A stretch of DNA of 64,000 bases from Buxus sempervirens (taxonomy: Eukaryota > Streptophyta > Magnoliopsida > Buxales > Buxaceae), in contig OX387191.1 in assembly GCA_947561395.2 (NCBI GenBank), forward strand, positions 260,501 through 324,500, read 5' to 3'. Every line of letters starts with the position of its first letter. Positions within the stretch are counted from its first letter, which is position 1. Of the stretch, positions 31,282 to 45,485 are shown piece by piece. Under the pieces are notes generated by a model. That model was not told the DNA's origin and did not search any database. It was given only the letters and a program-made list of their open reading frames with translations. A program made the position numbers and the translations under genes.

Positions 31282-31393
31282 GATGCTACCATGTGGAGCA
31301 TCCCACGGATGCTGTGCATCACATTTTCCTAGGTGAAGTGCATTGGGAAAATGTGATGCACAGCATCCGTGGGATACTCCATGTGGCAGCATC
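31282..31393. repeat. Strong hairpin: 48-bp arms, 16-nt loop
   Basis: The arms 31282-31329 and 31346-31393 pair at 44 of 48 positions. It lies about 480 bases upstream of the ARP8 start codon. It could be a MITE end pair or a small-RNA source. No transcription evidence can be seen. Confidence 0.8.
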
Positions 31394-31877
31394 CCATGGA
31401 CACTGCATAGTCTGCCGCACATTAAAGGCGACACATGATTTTAACCCCATGTCCATCTCGTATCACGTCACTGGAAGCAAATCGTCTACCTTGCTGCCTT
31501 GATTTGCTCCCTGATGTGGCCATGTTACGTAAAGCATCTCATGGCCAATGGTTTTTTTCATGTAGGGTCCACCAAAAACATTTATAACATTCAAAAGAAA
31601 CTGACCCTTAGATGCAAAACAAGGAAGAAGGGCATACGATTTCAGTGACCTTCAATTTTTTCATTGTTTTAAATGTTTTAAGACAGGACGTTATGATAAA
31701 ACACTAGTCATGTGATTTCAGTGAAACCAGTGGCAGGGATGTATTTTGGGTGTGGCCCACTATTGAAAAGGATCATCCATCGGCGTGTTTCACGCTGGAA
31801 CCACTGAATGGCTCCAGATGAAACGGTCTCGGCAACGCCACAGACGATTTCATTCCCTCACTCCTCGACCTTTTTCA

Positions 31878-34800
31878 ATGGCCATGCTGCTGAGGAAGCT
31901 TTGGGGATCCGTCTCGGTTCTTTCCAATTCCTATTCGAGTTCGAGTTCATCCGATGGGCCGGATGTGGCTCAGTCATCTACGGGGATGTTTGATAAGATA
32001 CCGCCCGATATCTTCCATCAAATTCTAAAATTTCTTGAACCCAAGCAAGCGGCCAGACTATGCCTCGTATGCAAATCCTGGAAATCTCTAGTTTCTGATA
32101 ATGTTGTCTGGATTTTCTACCTTCAGAATCAACGGGAATCATGGGAATCCATTTTTTTCGCTGAAACTCATTTGAGATTAGGTTACCCGCTTGAGTAAGT
32201 TGTCATTTTCTTCCTTCAAAGAGTCCATTTCATCTTCTTCTCCTCGCCCCTCATCCTTTAATTTCTTTTCTTCTTTTTAGTTGCGAATAGTATCATATGA
32301 TGGTTGAACATATCTTTTTATTTCTGAATTACGTTAAACGATTTTGATTCGCTACCATATCCGTGGTATAGTCGTTTGAATTGCGAGGACGACTATCTCT
32401 ATTCCGATACCGAGTCAGCGAGATTTGTTAGTCATGTAAACAGGTTATTTCAGACGTAATTAAATTAAATCTCTTTAAGTTGAATGCATATAAATCAACT
32501 GAAAGTTTCAAACTGAACCACCCTTTCATTTTTGTTTCGTGTTCCTAATACTATCTTCATGGGTTGCACGAGAGGGCCAGAATATGGAACATGTCTGCTG
32601 TTGCTTTGTTGAACGAGTGAGAAGCAGAATTATATAGTTGACTATATGAACGCTATATGAAGGCCGTTCGGTGGTTTGGGTTAGATGCAAGTGTGGTGGT
32701 GCCGCGGAATCAAATTCTATAATCCTGTTTTTGATATCTTCTTGCTTTCCTCTCATTTTTTTGTCCATAGGAAATTTCTTAACTCATTGATATTTTTAGT
32801 GCTCTTTTTTCCTCCTTTTACGAGGGAAATGGAGAGATTCTACTAATGACAAACTTGCAGCCTAAATCATGTGCATACACTGGCATCTGTAGAACCGATG
32901 CCAGTGAACTTTATAGGAAAATCAGGACGGTATAAAGTTGTTATGTCAGTAACAGCTGTGCAAATGCTATCTAGAAAATCAGCTGTTCCATTTCATTCGC
33001 TATGTTGATAGTGCTATTTACTTATTTTTGTAAATTATCTGGCTGAAAATTGGAGATCAAAAAGACCTAGAAAAATTATTGTGAGAGGCTGTGAGGGGAT
33101 ACTTGTTGAAAGACCTAAGCGGGCAGAGAAAACACGATAAAAATCTGGATGGAATCAGTGAGAAGGGTTTTTGACACTCATACCTTGTTAACTATATAGT
33201 TTTTGACCAGTTGGTGTGGAGGCACATTATTTGAGTTGTTGATCCCAACTACTTGAGAAAAGGCATATCGTTTTCTTTTGTAGCTCATGGATCTCTCTCT
33301 CTCTTTCTCTCTCTCTCTCTACACTGTTACATACTGTTCGTATTCAGTTCTTAGCATGGATTTTGGTTGCAGGAGATTCTACAATGAGTCATCACTACTG
33401 TCATTCATGCATATCTATGGCCAGCGTGCAAAAGTACCTGGTGCTATCATTATTGATGGTAGGCATCGGCAATTTTTTCCACATGTGTTTGCCAGAATAA
33501 TGTATTTATTCAATTGGGGTATTATGCTGGTTTGTTGACTGACTACCTGAATTTGTGCCATAGAAAATATTTGGTAGGTTGTACCATGACTAATGTGGAT
33601 GGCAACATGCTGTCCAAATACTTGGTTTTTAAAAATTATCTGTTATTGCTAGGATTTCTAGTTTGGTGATTATGATATCCTTGGAATTCTTATGAAAAAA
33701 ATCTATGGAACTTTTCATTATTATTATATCATTAAGCTTCTGTTGATTATCTTAAAAAACAAGCAAGAGGCAGAGGCAGGAGATTTCTTAGAAATATAAT
33801 TGATATGCTTCCTGAATTATTAATACAGGATCATTCCTAACTAGCGAACTCTATAGTTCAACATAATTTTTGGGGAAGTGGAAACTTTTGTTTTATTTAT
33901 TGCAATCACTGCTTGTTGCCATTGCATCTTTTTCATTCTTGAAATTGTTTTTATTAGCTCAAAAATTTTCATTACTATCACTATTACTATATTTATGTTC
34001 TTATAAAATTCATATCATAATAAATTTATCAATATATCTAAGAGGGCAAGAAAAGAACAAAAAGAACCTGCCTGAAGTCAATCAGACTGATTCTCATTAT
34101 GCTTAATCTAACTGATAATATGATTAATATCCCAACTAGTAGGGATATGAAATTTTGTTATTACATCATCATCTTCATTATCATTATTATTACTATTAAT
34201 TACTGCATTATTGATTAGGTGGCTCGGGCTATTGCAAGTTTGGTTGGAGCAAATATGATAGACCATCAGGGCTATCAGCAACATTTTTGGTGAGATTCAT
34301 TTTATTGCTGATCAATTGGACTGGGACAGTGGGACATCAATTTGAAGCAGTGATAAGCTAGGAAAAAAGTAAAAACAAAAAATACAGGAAAAAAAGGGGA
34401 AAAATTCCTTGAATTTGTGTAATTCCATGCTGTATGAAAGATTCTATGCGATCCTAAATTTGGTTGCAATTAGTGACAGGAAAACAAGTATACTTCTTAA
34501 CTTTACCTGTTATTAAGTGTATTTAACGTGCAGGAATTTGGCAACATCGAGTCTCCAATGTATTCTAAGCTTCGACATTTTTTCACAACAATCTATAGAA
34601 GGTCTGTTTCTTATATGGGCTACCTCACTTCACATTGAGCTTATTATTGAGAAGTTTCTTTTGTCCTCTTTTAATTATTGTTTTATTTTTAAGGATTAGC
34701 AAGCTTTCTGCACATACTAATACTTCTTTCCATGTTTACAAGAAGACAAATAATGATTTCAGATCTGTTTAAATCTACCTGTTTCTGCGTAATTAAACAA

Positions 34801-37800
34801 ATAATAATAATAATAATCAAATCGGTGGTCATATTTAGTAGTGGCAAGTCCTTATTAAAGTACAACCATTTTCTGGGTGCATTTGGTGGTGAAGTTCCTT
34901 GACCTGGATTACATTGATTTGGACACCGTGCGTGCAGATGATTCATTACTATATTAGACAGTAGACAAGAACTATTCCCTACTTTCATAGACAAAGCACA
35001 TCATTTTACTGTCCATCATGTATTTGATAACAAACACCAGTCTTGCTTCTCTGACATATTTGGTGAATAATACTATAATAGCACTCTTTATTACTGTAAA
35101 CTGCATGCTTAAAACTTATGTTTTTTTCTGAGCAAGAGGTTGACTGTATTACAGGATGCAGGTGAAACCATCAATGCAGCCGCTTGTTGTGTCCATTCCA
35201 ATCTGTCACTATGATGGTCAGCTACTATTTCATTACTTTTTCTCAAGAACAAGAAATAAACAATTTCAGCTGTTTATCCTTTTAAATTATTGATATTTGA
35301 AAGTGATGTCCTCTGAGGAGCAAGCATTGAGCTTTATATTTTTATAAATTGCAGACTTTATAAAAATTTATGGGAGCTTCTTATTAGAATCAGAATTTAT
35401 AGCCTGACCTGCCAAGCTGTCCAATTTTAAATGAAATTTGCTGGGCATGGCATAGAGAACTAATACCTTAGGTCATGCTTCAATATGTTATCTAATCTTT
35501 GTTATTTCACTTTGTACGATTAAACTAGGTTCATTTGCTTTGTTTCTCTTTCATTCCAGATAATGAATCTGCCAAAGCAGCTAGACGGCAACTGAAAGAA
35601 GCCATCTACTCTGTTTTGTTTGACATGAATGTACCTGCTGTTTGTGCTGTCAATCAAGTAGGCCTACTTCTTTTCTTGATATTCATAGTTCATACTTCTG
35701 AAATGAACTAAGTATGAACTATCAATCTAGTGTTCTGGAATAAATTTATGATATGCATTTTTAAATTCTAAAAAGTAGGATTTCTATTTATCATGGACTA
35801 CCACGCTCTTTACCATTTTGGCCAGTCTTTCTTCAAATTTAGACATTAGACACAATCCTAGACTGCTGATCTTCTAAATCTTGCATATTTGCTTGAGCTC
35901 CTTGAATATGCTTTTATTGATCCTAAGTGCCAATTCATTCATGCTTGGATCTTGAAGTTGAGTGGCATATTCTCTTCTAAATCCTTCTTTCGACTCTTTT
36001 TTTTGGGATATGACCTTCTGTATACACAAATTTTGCGTTTGAAATCAAATGGATCAGATGTGCCAATACAAATAAATTTTTATTTTTATTAAAAATAATG
36101 TTGTACAAATCTCTCTGATTCCTCTGATTCTTTTCTTCAAAAAATCTTCGATTTGAGGGCTGAAATAGGTTGATCCCAAATCAGTCTTCAGCCTTCCGAA
36201 CTTCACGAAAGGTAGACAAAGTGGTAGATTTGGTGGATTCCATGTGTGGATCTGTGCTGGATTTGGGGAGAAGTCTTCAGCTTGTAGGCTTGTTGAAAAT
36301 CATAAAAAAAACTTCGGTATTTGATGTAAGTCTCTGGGCTGTAGAGCATGTCAGAGACAAAATGCTTGAATCTTCAAATCTTGAATACAGTATTTAGTCT
36401 TCAAGTCTTTAGTGCTTCAAGGCTTCTTGAGTCTTCAGAACAGCAGCACTTCGATTCTTCAGAGCTTAAAGTCTTCAGAATAGCAGCACTTCAGTTCTTC
36501 AGAGCTTAAGTCTTCAGAGCAGCAGGACTTTCCTTCTTTTCTTCTGTAGACTTTATGTGTTTTGAATGAAGAGAGAACCACGCTATTTATAGATGTTGGG
36601 AGGATAGAGCTCTCTAGATCTAAAACTCTTGAGAGAATTATCACAAGTTGCAGATAATTCTCTATTTTTTTGAAGAATTATCAATATTTAAAGATAATTC
36701 ATTTATTTTAAGAATTATCAAAATAATAATTCCTCAATGGGCCCACAAGCAATTTATTAGCTATTTTAGAGAGAAAATTCTATTTATTTTATTTAAAGAA
36801 TTTATCTCTAAGTGGGGTCCACACTTTTGAGAGATTTTTCCATGTGGTATTTTTTAGTCTCAAAATTTTCCCTTCCTACACCTTCCTCTAACTTTTCTTC
36901 CTGCAAACACTGTTTGGAAAACCCTAGCCCCTCTTGGAGTAAAAACCTTGTATGGACTGGAAATCCTTGGCAAAATAAACACTAATATTGCTTTGCAAAA
37001 GGTGGAGGAAAAGGTCCACCATTTCTCCCTAGTTTTGTATCTATGATATGCATCTGAGGTCAGTCAACCATTTCTTCATCCATTCAAGGTGGCAAGTCAG
37101 GTGTGGTTGTATCTTTTTATAGTGTAAGACTGTATGTGCTTTTTATGCATCAAAGACTTCTGTTATATGAGTGGAGATTCCAACTTCTTCATCTGAGAGG
37201 TAGGGCATAGTACTATTCCTTTTCCATACTACCTTGTAAGCTTGATGGTTAGAAATGAATAAAAGGATATTCCAGTACAAGAGGTAATCCGATAAGTCAA
37301 TTTTTGACTCTATGTTGATGGTTGCATCATGGTTGGTTGATCGCTGAAAGTTTCTAAGGGATTTCACAGACAAAGTTATTGAGGGACTGGACCTCCATTG
37401 TCTTTTAATCATAGTCGTTAATTCTTATGAACATTACTTGGAAGGCCCCTAGTGCTGGAATTGTTAAGTTCAATTTTGACAGGCCTTCTCCGCAATCTGT
37501 GGACTTATGGAATTTGGGGCTTTTTTCAGATCAAACAAGCAGGTTACTTTTTTGTGCATTCTCAAGCCCTATTGGAGATTGGGGTAAATTTAGGGCTGAG
37601 TTACTTGCGTTTGTAACAGATTTACAAGAGGCAAGATCCTAAGATTTTGATTCTTTGGAGATTGAGGGAAAATTGAAGTGGTGATGTTATGGCTTTCAGA
37701 CCCTCATGGGTGTCCATGGAGACTTTCTCACCTGGTTTGATGGGTTAGATATTCGGTTTATTGTTTAAGCATATCATTCATACATGTACTAAGTTGACAA

Positions 37801-40800
37801 ACCAATATGGAGACACTTTGGGAAGGGGTGGAGTTGGGAGCTTCCTTAAATACCGATATTCTAATTTAGGATATTCTTCCCAGAGATTAATCCTTGATGG
37901 ATTTTTTCTCCATTTTCTATTCTGTAGTTTATTTTTTTCTGCTGACCATACTGGTTAGTTTGTACTTGTCTCATCCTTTCTTCTTTTAGATTTTAATCCT
38001 TGAAAAATGCCTAGTAATTTGATTCTTCTTTTAAATTTTAATCATCTAATGCAATATGCCTTTTAAAAAATGTAGGCAATTTTAGCTCTCTTTGCAGCAG
38101 GACGAACATCAGGAATAGTTGTAAATATTGGCTTCCAAGTTACATCTGTTGTTCCAAGTAAGTTATTTGATCTTCTGTCTTGTTGTTCATTCTAATTTTT
38201 GAACATTATGATTTTAAAATCTTTGTTCACACATTTCGGTAATGAGTCCTTTAGGCAGATCTTAGGATCCTTGTGAAGAATACTGCATCTTGAAAATTCC
38301 ACTGATTTACCTTGCTTATAGAGTGTATGTCATCTACCTCAGCAAACTCATAAATGTTGCATTATTGTTTCTTCCAGCTAATATTTTTCCAATATCCTTT
38401 TCTTTTTTGTGTAGCTGACTTTCCACGTATATCCTCTTTCTTGTTTCAGAAAACAAAAAAATTTCCAATTCATTTAAACCAAAATAAGTAGATAAGTAAA
38501 TAAAGCAGTCGGTTTGAAATTTGAATTTTTATCTATGTTTCACATTTTAAACCATCTTTGGTGATGATACTCTCTATCTTTTTTCGTCTTTCAATCTATG
38601 GAATGTTTCCTATTTACCCAGAATTACTTGGTTTGCAGTTACATGCTTTGCTTTTTGTGTTTTACAGTTTTACAAGGTAAAGTAATGCACAGAGTAGGAG
38701 TGGAAGTTATGGGACAAGGAGCGATGAAACTTACCGGGTTTCTCAAGGGGTTGATGCAACAGAAAAATATAAATTTTGATTCATTGTACACGATCCGCAC
38801 ACTAAAAGAGGTATGCACGCTGTGCAGTGTCATGCAGACATGCTTTCTTATGCATACATCTTTAGGAGAACTTGGTTCAGGATTGATCACCATCTTATCT
38901 ATACACGGCATTAATCTGACATTTATGTGTACAGATGAGGATATCATTTTATTTTTTCTACCTAGGAGATATAAGATGATCTTAATAGTCTATATGGCCC
39001 CTACCCTTGATTAGAATGTAGGAATATTTCTTCCCTCTAAAATCATATACTTTTTGGGGTGGAACTTCTGCAGTGAGGATTGTCAGATTAAACTAGGAAT
39101 AGAACCTGCAATTTAGTTCAGTCTGGGATTATGTTGGACTTGCAATTTTAGTTATGTTTATGTTTGGGTTGGGATTTTTTGTAGTACTTGTTTATTGCTT
39201 ATAGGATGACCTACTTTACTTTCTAAGCATGTCATGATAGAAGCTCCTGGTTTGGAATCAGCCTTACACATGCTCTTGTGAGAAACAACGAACTCCTTTA
39301 TTCTCTCTCTTTGCACTCCACCTTTGTCAACCCTAAAGTTGCATGGCTGTGAATTGTATCTCATGATTCAAAGGTTTATGAATGTGCACAATGCATGTGT
39401 CCTCCATTGGATTAACAACTTTTATTCTCTTTGCTTTTCTATAATTTTGCTTTTCCAAAATCCACATTGACTTACTTTGCAAGGTATTTCTCCTATATGT
39501 CTTTTGATTATGGTGGGATTAATGGACTGGCAGAACCTCTGCTATGTTGCTGCTGATTATAAAGAAGAGCTAAGTAAGGAAACGCAAGCATCATTTGAAG
39601 TTTCAGAAGGTTGCTTTACTCTCTCAGAAGAGCGTTTTCAAACAGGAGAGATACTATTCCAGCCGCGTATGGGGGGACTGTACGTCCATATCTCCTTTTT
39701 TTTATGGGATATTTCATTTGTTAGTCGTCTATTTATTTGGTACTCATAAAAAAGGTCATATTTGTTTGGTAGGAGGTATTTTTGCAGTTCTAAATATCAT
39801 TTTTTCTTGTCTGATTAAAGTTATTTTGCTGTTTTAATTAAGATAATTTTACAATAATTAAAATCCTTAATATTATTCTTTAGTTACAATCTTATAGTAA
39901 TGGAATAAAGCTGCTATTGAGTCAATAGTGGTAGGCTTGCCAACCCTGTCAAAATTAGTTGAAGCGGAAGTCTATATGACAGACTGGAGACCAGGCCCAA
40001 ACAGGGAAGGCAAATTATTGCATTTCCTAAAAATGATTAGAAAGTCTTAAAAAATAAGAATTATAGTGTTTCTTTTGTTTTTTCAAAATTATCCATTTCA
40101 TTTGAAATCTGTCAAAATAAGCATCTCAATGCTGCAAAAAATGATATTCCCTACGCTTTTGGTGAATTTCTATGTTTATGCTGTTTGGAGTGGCTCAAAC
40201 CATCTGAGAATGGTCTATAGGCTTCACAGTTCCATTGGCCAAAGATGAAATTACACATTTGATATCATCCAGGGAGATGGCTATATAAAACAGTAATATG
40301 GAAAGATAGAAATAATTATAATCCATTATCAATAAAAATAAATAGATTTAAAATGCAATAAGAAGTTTGATATTGATGCTTCTTAATGGTAATTGTATTA
40401 GTTATAAGTTAAAGAATAAAAAACTAGCCCTTTATACACAATGTTGGAAGAAGGTAAACTTTAAAATCTCTAATTTGTTCTGATTAACATCTTCAATCAA
40501 GTATCAGAAGACCGAACAAACAGAATCTGATCAAATGATAGATCACCAAAAGTTAGGGGGGCTTTGACGTCAATCAAGAATAGATTGGTATATATGGTGC
40601 TCCACCCTCTCTAGGTTACTCCTTTTGATAATTCTGGCATTTTTTCCGTATGCAGCTACAATATTGCAAACATAATATCTGTATCTTCAATCAAACTAAA
40701 AATAAAAAATGTAAACATACCCGTAATTGTTCCCAAAATTTGTCTTTCACTTCCTGGAGAACTTCTTTGAATGTCCTATATATAGGAATCAATTTAGTAA

Positions 40801-43800
40801 AAAATCAACTGATGTCAAATTCCACAGCAAGTTCTCTGTATTATCTATCTTCTATGCAAGACCTTCTTCTCTCTTGGTAATGGTTGGACCCCTATCTGCC
40901 AAGTTTCACTTATTGACCTTGGACTTCATCCCTCCAAAACATCCATCCCTTCGTTTTAGACTGTGCAGCTCAGTCCAAATCTCTTTATTGAAAGAGAAAC
41001 AAATATGCAGTGTATTTACAAGTGATTTCCTGATTCTGCTTCTGATTTTCAGGTGATGTACCTGTTTGTTAGGGATGAGTTCCTTCTAATTAGATGATCA
41101 ACAGTCAACAAGTTGGTATTCTTCTGCCATCCATGTAAACACCCCCGCTATTTTGCCAAGAAAATAGGGCAACTGGGACAGGGTGTCATGTGACCACATA
41201 TTTCCCAATCAAATGGGCCTCTTCTAAACAATATGTTCCTTGTTGTTTGTTATCCTTGCTGTCTAGTCTCTATCCAAAGCCTCTTTTTTGCTTGCCATCT
41301 CAAAATGAGGGAAGAAATGATACTTAAATCGCAGATTGACCACAAAATATCTTCCCAAATTCTAACCGGGCTCCATCTCACTCTCTGAATTTGATATCTT
41401 GTCGAAAATCTTGGTTAATCTTCATGATGGCTCTCCCAAAGGCTTTCCCTTTAGCTGGTCTTCATTCAATTGCTTCTCCAAACTAATCTAGGATCTCCAA
41501 CCAATCACAGATATTCATAAACTATCCCATATTCTTTCTGTATCTCCGCATCCCTTTACTAGGTAGAGCTCTATTATTCATTCTAGTTGGAGAATTCCTA
41601 AATTTTCCCTTTTTATCAGGTAAGGATATGGCATGTAATATCTCTAAATGATGTTTGAATTTGTCTTCTTACTGCTCGAAGGAAAATCACATTGAACTTT
41701 TACAATGCATCTTCAACTGATTCTGGAATCTGAAACAGGGAGGTAAAATTGTTCTATTTATCAGAAAGAGTGCCTTTCATTAAGTTGAGCTTTCCCATGC
41801 TGCCAATCCTCTTTAAAGAATTTATGCACTGGTTAGCACACGATAGTGACCTTATGACAAGCTAACAATAGAATTCCTACATATAAAATTGATAAAGTAC
41901 CCACTCTGCAACCCAAATTTGCTGCCAAATCTTGAATGATACACCTCTAAAACTGAAAATCACACACTTTGCTAAGTTCGCTCTTAATCCTGAAACACCC
42001 TCAAAATATCAAAAACTGCATCTTAATATCCAGATTTGATTACCCACGCATATTACTACTGTATTATTGGCAAACTGGAAAAACGATGTGGGGTTGCTGT
42101 CCTCATTAACTGAAAAAATTCGTCCTGCCTAGCTTTTATAGCCTTTAATTAATGCTTACAATTTGGTTCCATAACTTTGGAGATCTTTGTCTGGGGATTG
42201 AGGGTTGTATAAATGTCCTTAATCTCAAATAGCTTGAGATCTTGCAGAAACAAATTCAAAAGAAGCCACCTTTATGTCCTACTTAAGGGAGTCCTGAAGC
42301 CAAATATCAGTACGGTCAGGTCATTTCTGACCATCTGATTTTTTCCATGCTTTTTTACAAACATTCGCAAACTTTGCAGAAGTTTTCTTCTATGATCTGA
42401 TAAGGTGTAATGAAATCAAATGGTGGAGTTCAATACTTGAGCTTGTCTGTAATTACTTGATCTTTAGGTGGGCCTGTCATCTTGTTCCAAACCTTTGTGG
42501 TGGCAAGCGATGCTTTAAAATCTGGGGCCAATGAGCCTGATATGAGCTTAGGAGCTCCAAAACCTTGATCTTGCCTTACAACTGATTTTAACTGGAAAAG
42601 GTATAGTGAAAAAGAATACTAGGAGAGAAACATATAAAATTTTAATTATTACTTTTAATTTGTAGAGTTATTGTCTTGTGTCAACTAGTCTGTGTTTACC
42701 ATTTTCTAGGTATCATCAGATTTCTAATTGCTTTTCAACTGCTGAAATATAAGACATTTGAAAATTTCGTCACAGGTGGATGAGACCTTCCAATTGCCAT
42801 CCCATTCATTTGATCCTCATGTCTTTCCTCGTCTTTTTACTCCACCAGATGTTCTCCTAGGTTATTACTTTATTGATGTTTTGGGGATGCTAAAATTGTT
42901 GATTGAATAAGATCATGTGCAATACAATGCAGGAATACGATGGGTTTGCATCAGGCAGTAGCACTTTGCATGGACCATTGCGAAGCTGCAGAATTAATGA
43001 ATGATGATGGATGGTTTAAGACTATTGTCTTGGCTGGTGGGACTGCATGCTTACCAGGGTTAGCAGGTACTGATCTAATGATCTGTTATTTACATATTTA
43101 ACTCTCTGTGTTTTTTGTGGATGAAAATTACAGGAGAGAGGAATGACTAAAAATTTAAAACCAGATGCTGTTAGGAAAAAGGAAAATAAAAGGCAGAATA
43201 CATCCTAAGATGGTATTTAAGTTTTCTGCTTCCAAATTTTCAACTGTTTGTTTCAGAGAGGTTAGAGAAGGAGCTGCGTGGACTTCTTTCCCCATCCATG
43301 TCCAATGGAATCAAAGTGATTCCCCCTCCTTATGGTGCAGAGACAGCTTGGTTTGGGGCAAAGCTAATCAGCAATGTAAGCTCCTGCACTATCTGAAATC
43401 TGAAATGTCAACCCTCATGTATTTTCTTTCATTTTGTCCTGTTCCACTCCATGTTATTGTCATGCATTTTGTCCTGTTCCACTCCATGTCCAACATTGTG
43501 TGAGAGATACTTATAATCGACCCCCAAAATGAGAAATGGTAAACAGTTGATTCGGTTACTAGAAAGTAGAAACCATGTAGGTGCCAATGAGGATTTGTGC
43601 TGAGGACACCAACAATTTAGACAAGGGCATTATTGGCCAACTAATATATAACTACCCGTATCATATAAAAGGTCAAGATGGCAGAGAAAACCAAAGCATA
43701 ATGCCTGGGTTGTCCAAACTCCAAATTTTGATTGAATTCTTGATCAGATCTCCAGCTCACCTCAATCCCAGATAATAGATATGCATTGGCATCATAGAAT

Positions 43801-44254
43801 TGCTCATTGCATTCCATTTGCAAGCTAGTACATGTATTGTTGCAGGTCGATATATGTATATACATGTAGTTGTAATTACCGCAATAATATAGATTTACAC
43901 CTATTTGTTAAGCTGGGAGTAGTAATTGCATCTCTTTAATGCCTGCATGTATATCTGAGAGGATTTATGTTCATGGGAGCTATACATGCTTATTAAGATG
44001 ATCATGTGCACAGGCATGGAGTACATATGTATTGCTATATAAATTCGCCCGCATTTGTCTCTGTCTTGCTGCATGGGCTTCATTTCTTCATCTGCCTTGC
44101 ATGCTCAACTTATGCACATATAATTTTTTGTCCAGTCACCTTTTTGTAAAGTGGATCTACCTGTTTCATGTTGATACAGATTAGCACCTTCCCTGGGCCC
44201 TGGTGCATGACAAAGAAGCAGTTTAAAAAGAAATCCAAACGAAATCTCTTCTGA
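31878..44254 (+). CDS. ARP8: Actin-related protein 8 with N-terminal F-box (ARP8)
   Basis: This plant-specific fusion has an F-box, expected to bind SKP1 in an SCF-type complex, joined to an actin-fold domain; Arabidopsis ARP8 is reported in the nucleolus. Twelve exons join in frame: 31878-32194, 33373-33458, 34219-34289, 34534-34601, 35155-35216, 35560-35657, 38076-38157, 38668-38810, 39534-39679, 42933-43066, 43257-43375 and 44180-44254. They encode 466 aa, against about 471 in Arabidopsis. The F-box spans about 38-80 (FDKIPPDIFHQILKFLEPKQ, then CKSWKSL). The actin fold follows, with IIIDGGSGYCKFGW, VPAVCAVNQAILAL, TSGIVVNIGFQV, LAGGTACLPGLAERL and VIPPPYGAETAWFGAKL. The C-terminus is FPGPWCMTKKQF plus a basic tail. 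The ATG at 31878 matches the family start; an in-frame ATG at 31818 would add 20 residues. Introns 6 and 9 hold LINE fragments. No disabling change is seen. Confidence 0.96.
33291..33320. repeat. (CT)n microsatellite
   Basis: A CT-rich run lies in ARP8 intron 1, about 50 bases upstream of exon 2. Confidence 0.8.
36170..36900 (+). repeat. Possible solo LTR or LTR-like block in ARP8 intron 6
   Basis: A tandem repeat with a unit of about 40 bp (GTCTTCAGAAYAGCAGCACT, about 36431-36525, just over two copies) is followed by a TATA-like GCTATTTATAGATG (36580-36593) and AT-rich DNA. This resembles an LTR promoter, but ends and target duplication were not found. Confidence 0.35.
37100..37990 (+). mobile_element. 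L1-type LINE RNase H fragment in ARP8 intron 6
   Basis: The plus strand at 37427-37640 reads ITWKAPSAGIVKFNFD and later WGKFRAELLAFVTDLQEA, the start and middle of the L1-type RNase H domain. Degraded text follows to about 37990. It is sense relative to ARP8 and 5'-truncated; limits are approximate. Confidence 0.65.
40880..42600 (-). mobile_element. Antisense L1-type LINE RT fragment in ARP8 intron 9
   Basis: On the minus strand around 42000-42110 the text reads SFFQFANNTVV and then EGVSGLRANLAKC, matching the FADDT box and the following SGLKINxxKS segment of L1-type RT. Downstream around 41800 it reads SMGKLNLMKGTLSDK, the next conserved stretch. The second Asp of the active-site box is changed and stops are frequent, so the copy is dead. 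Confidence 0.65.
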
Positions 44255-45290
44255 GTTTGGGGCCCATTCAGTCACTTGTTGAGATCCTGGAAGAGATTGT
44301 GCTGAGTTTCATTATCCTGTCATCCATACTTATTTTGTAATTTTCCTTTTCTACTTGCTGCTGTTGAGTGAAAGGAAACTTGCATAAAAATTTTCTTCTG
44401 TAATTTGCTGTACTTTTCATGTTTTATAAATCCCACAAGCATAAGTAAGCAATCTTGCTTATGCTTTGGAAATTGAATGTGCAATAGGAAAATTTCCCTG
44501 TAGAGGGAAGTAAGAACATATATGGTAGTTGCTGCTTTATCCAGGGTTCACATTGTTAATACAACTTTAAAGAATTAAATAATATTAGTTGTTCTCTTCT
44601 CATTTGTATTTTTCTGCCCCTTTTTCTTTCTGTTGATTATGTTTTGTCGGGCTTGTTACTGCCCTGAATTGAAGGGTTTCTACATTTGTGAGAAATCGAT
44701 TTGCTCTAACCTCTACGAATTCGGATTTCGGTCATTCTGTTCGGGTTGTATATGTATTCAGTTTCGAATTTGGATTCAGGTATAAAAGATCCGTCAAATT
44801 TGGGATCAAATTCGGATTTTGGTTTTTCTTTTTTGGTTCGAATTTGGATCATGGTAGATCCATTGCTAGTCCTAGTTGGAACACAAGGGTGATACATAGT
44901 GTATGATTGTTAATTGTTTGTTTTATCTATATTATTATATAAAGAAAACCTTATGGTTCTTTGACTTATATTTGCAACCCAAAATTCTCTGACCGGACCA
45001 AATTTTAAGTCATTGCAGTTTTCTGTAGTTTTCCAATTATGTTAATGTAAGAAATTCCCCTTCTTTGGACACTGATGCGTAAAGCTAAATTATTCTTTCC
45101 TTTCGGGGGGAATTTTTTTTTGTGATTTCGTGTAGTTCGCCTATTTGCTTATTTAGGCTCAAATTAGGGATACTCGACTTTAAAAACTTCTAGAAAGAAA
45201 TTGGAAAGAAAGAAGTGTAATCATTGAAATTAAAATTGGACAGGGTTTAGTTTCTACCAAAAGGATATGTTTGTTTACAAATAACGTACT
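44255..45290 (+). other. ARP8 3' UTR and downstream spacer
   Basis: After the ARP8 stop the sequence is T-rich for 300-400 bases, consistent with a 3' UTR. No clear poly(A) signal was fixed. Nothing else is recognised. Confidence 0.4.
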
Positions 45291-45485
45291 TTAAAAACAT
45301 ACTAGGGGAATGTACGTATGCGCTTAGCAAAAAATTATAAACAAAGAAGCCTTATGTGTGGTAGTTAGTTATGATATGCGATGGTAACAAACCAGGTATT
45401 AGGTTAAAATTTGAAAGAATCGGAGGGCCTTTTTGGGAAGTAAGAGAGCATTGGTTTTATAATAATAATATACTATTCTTCTCAT

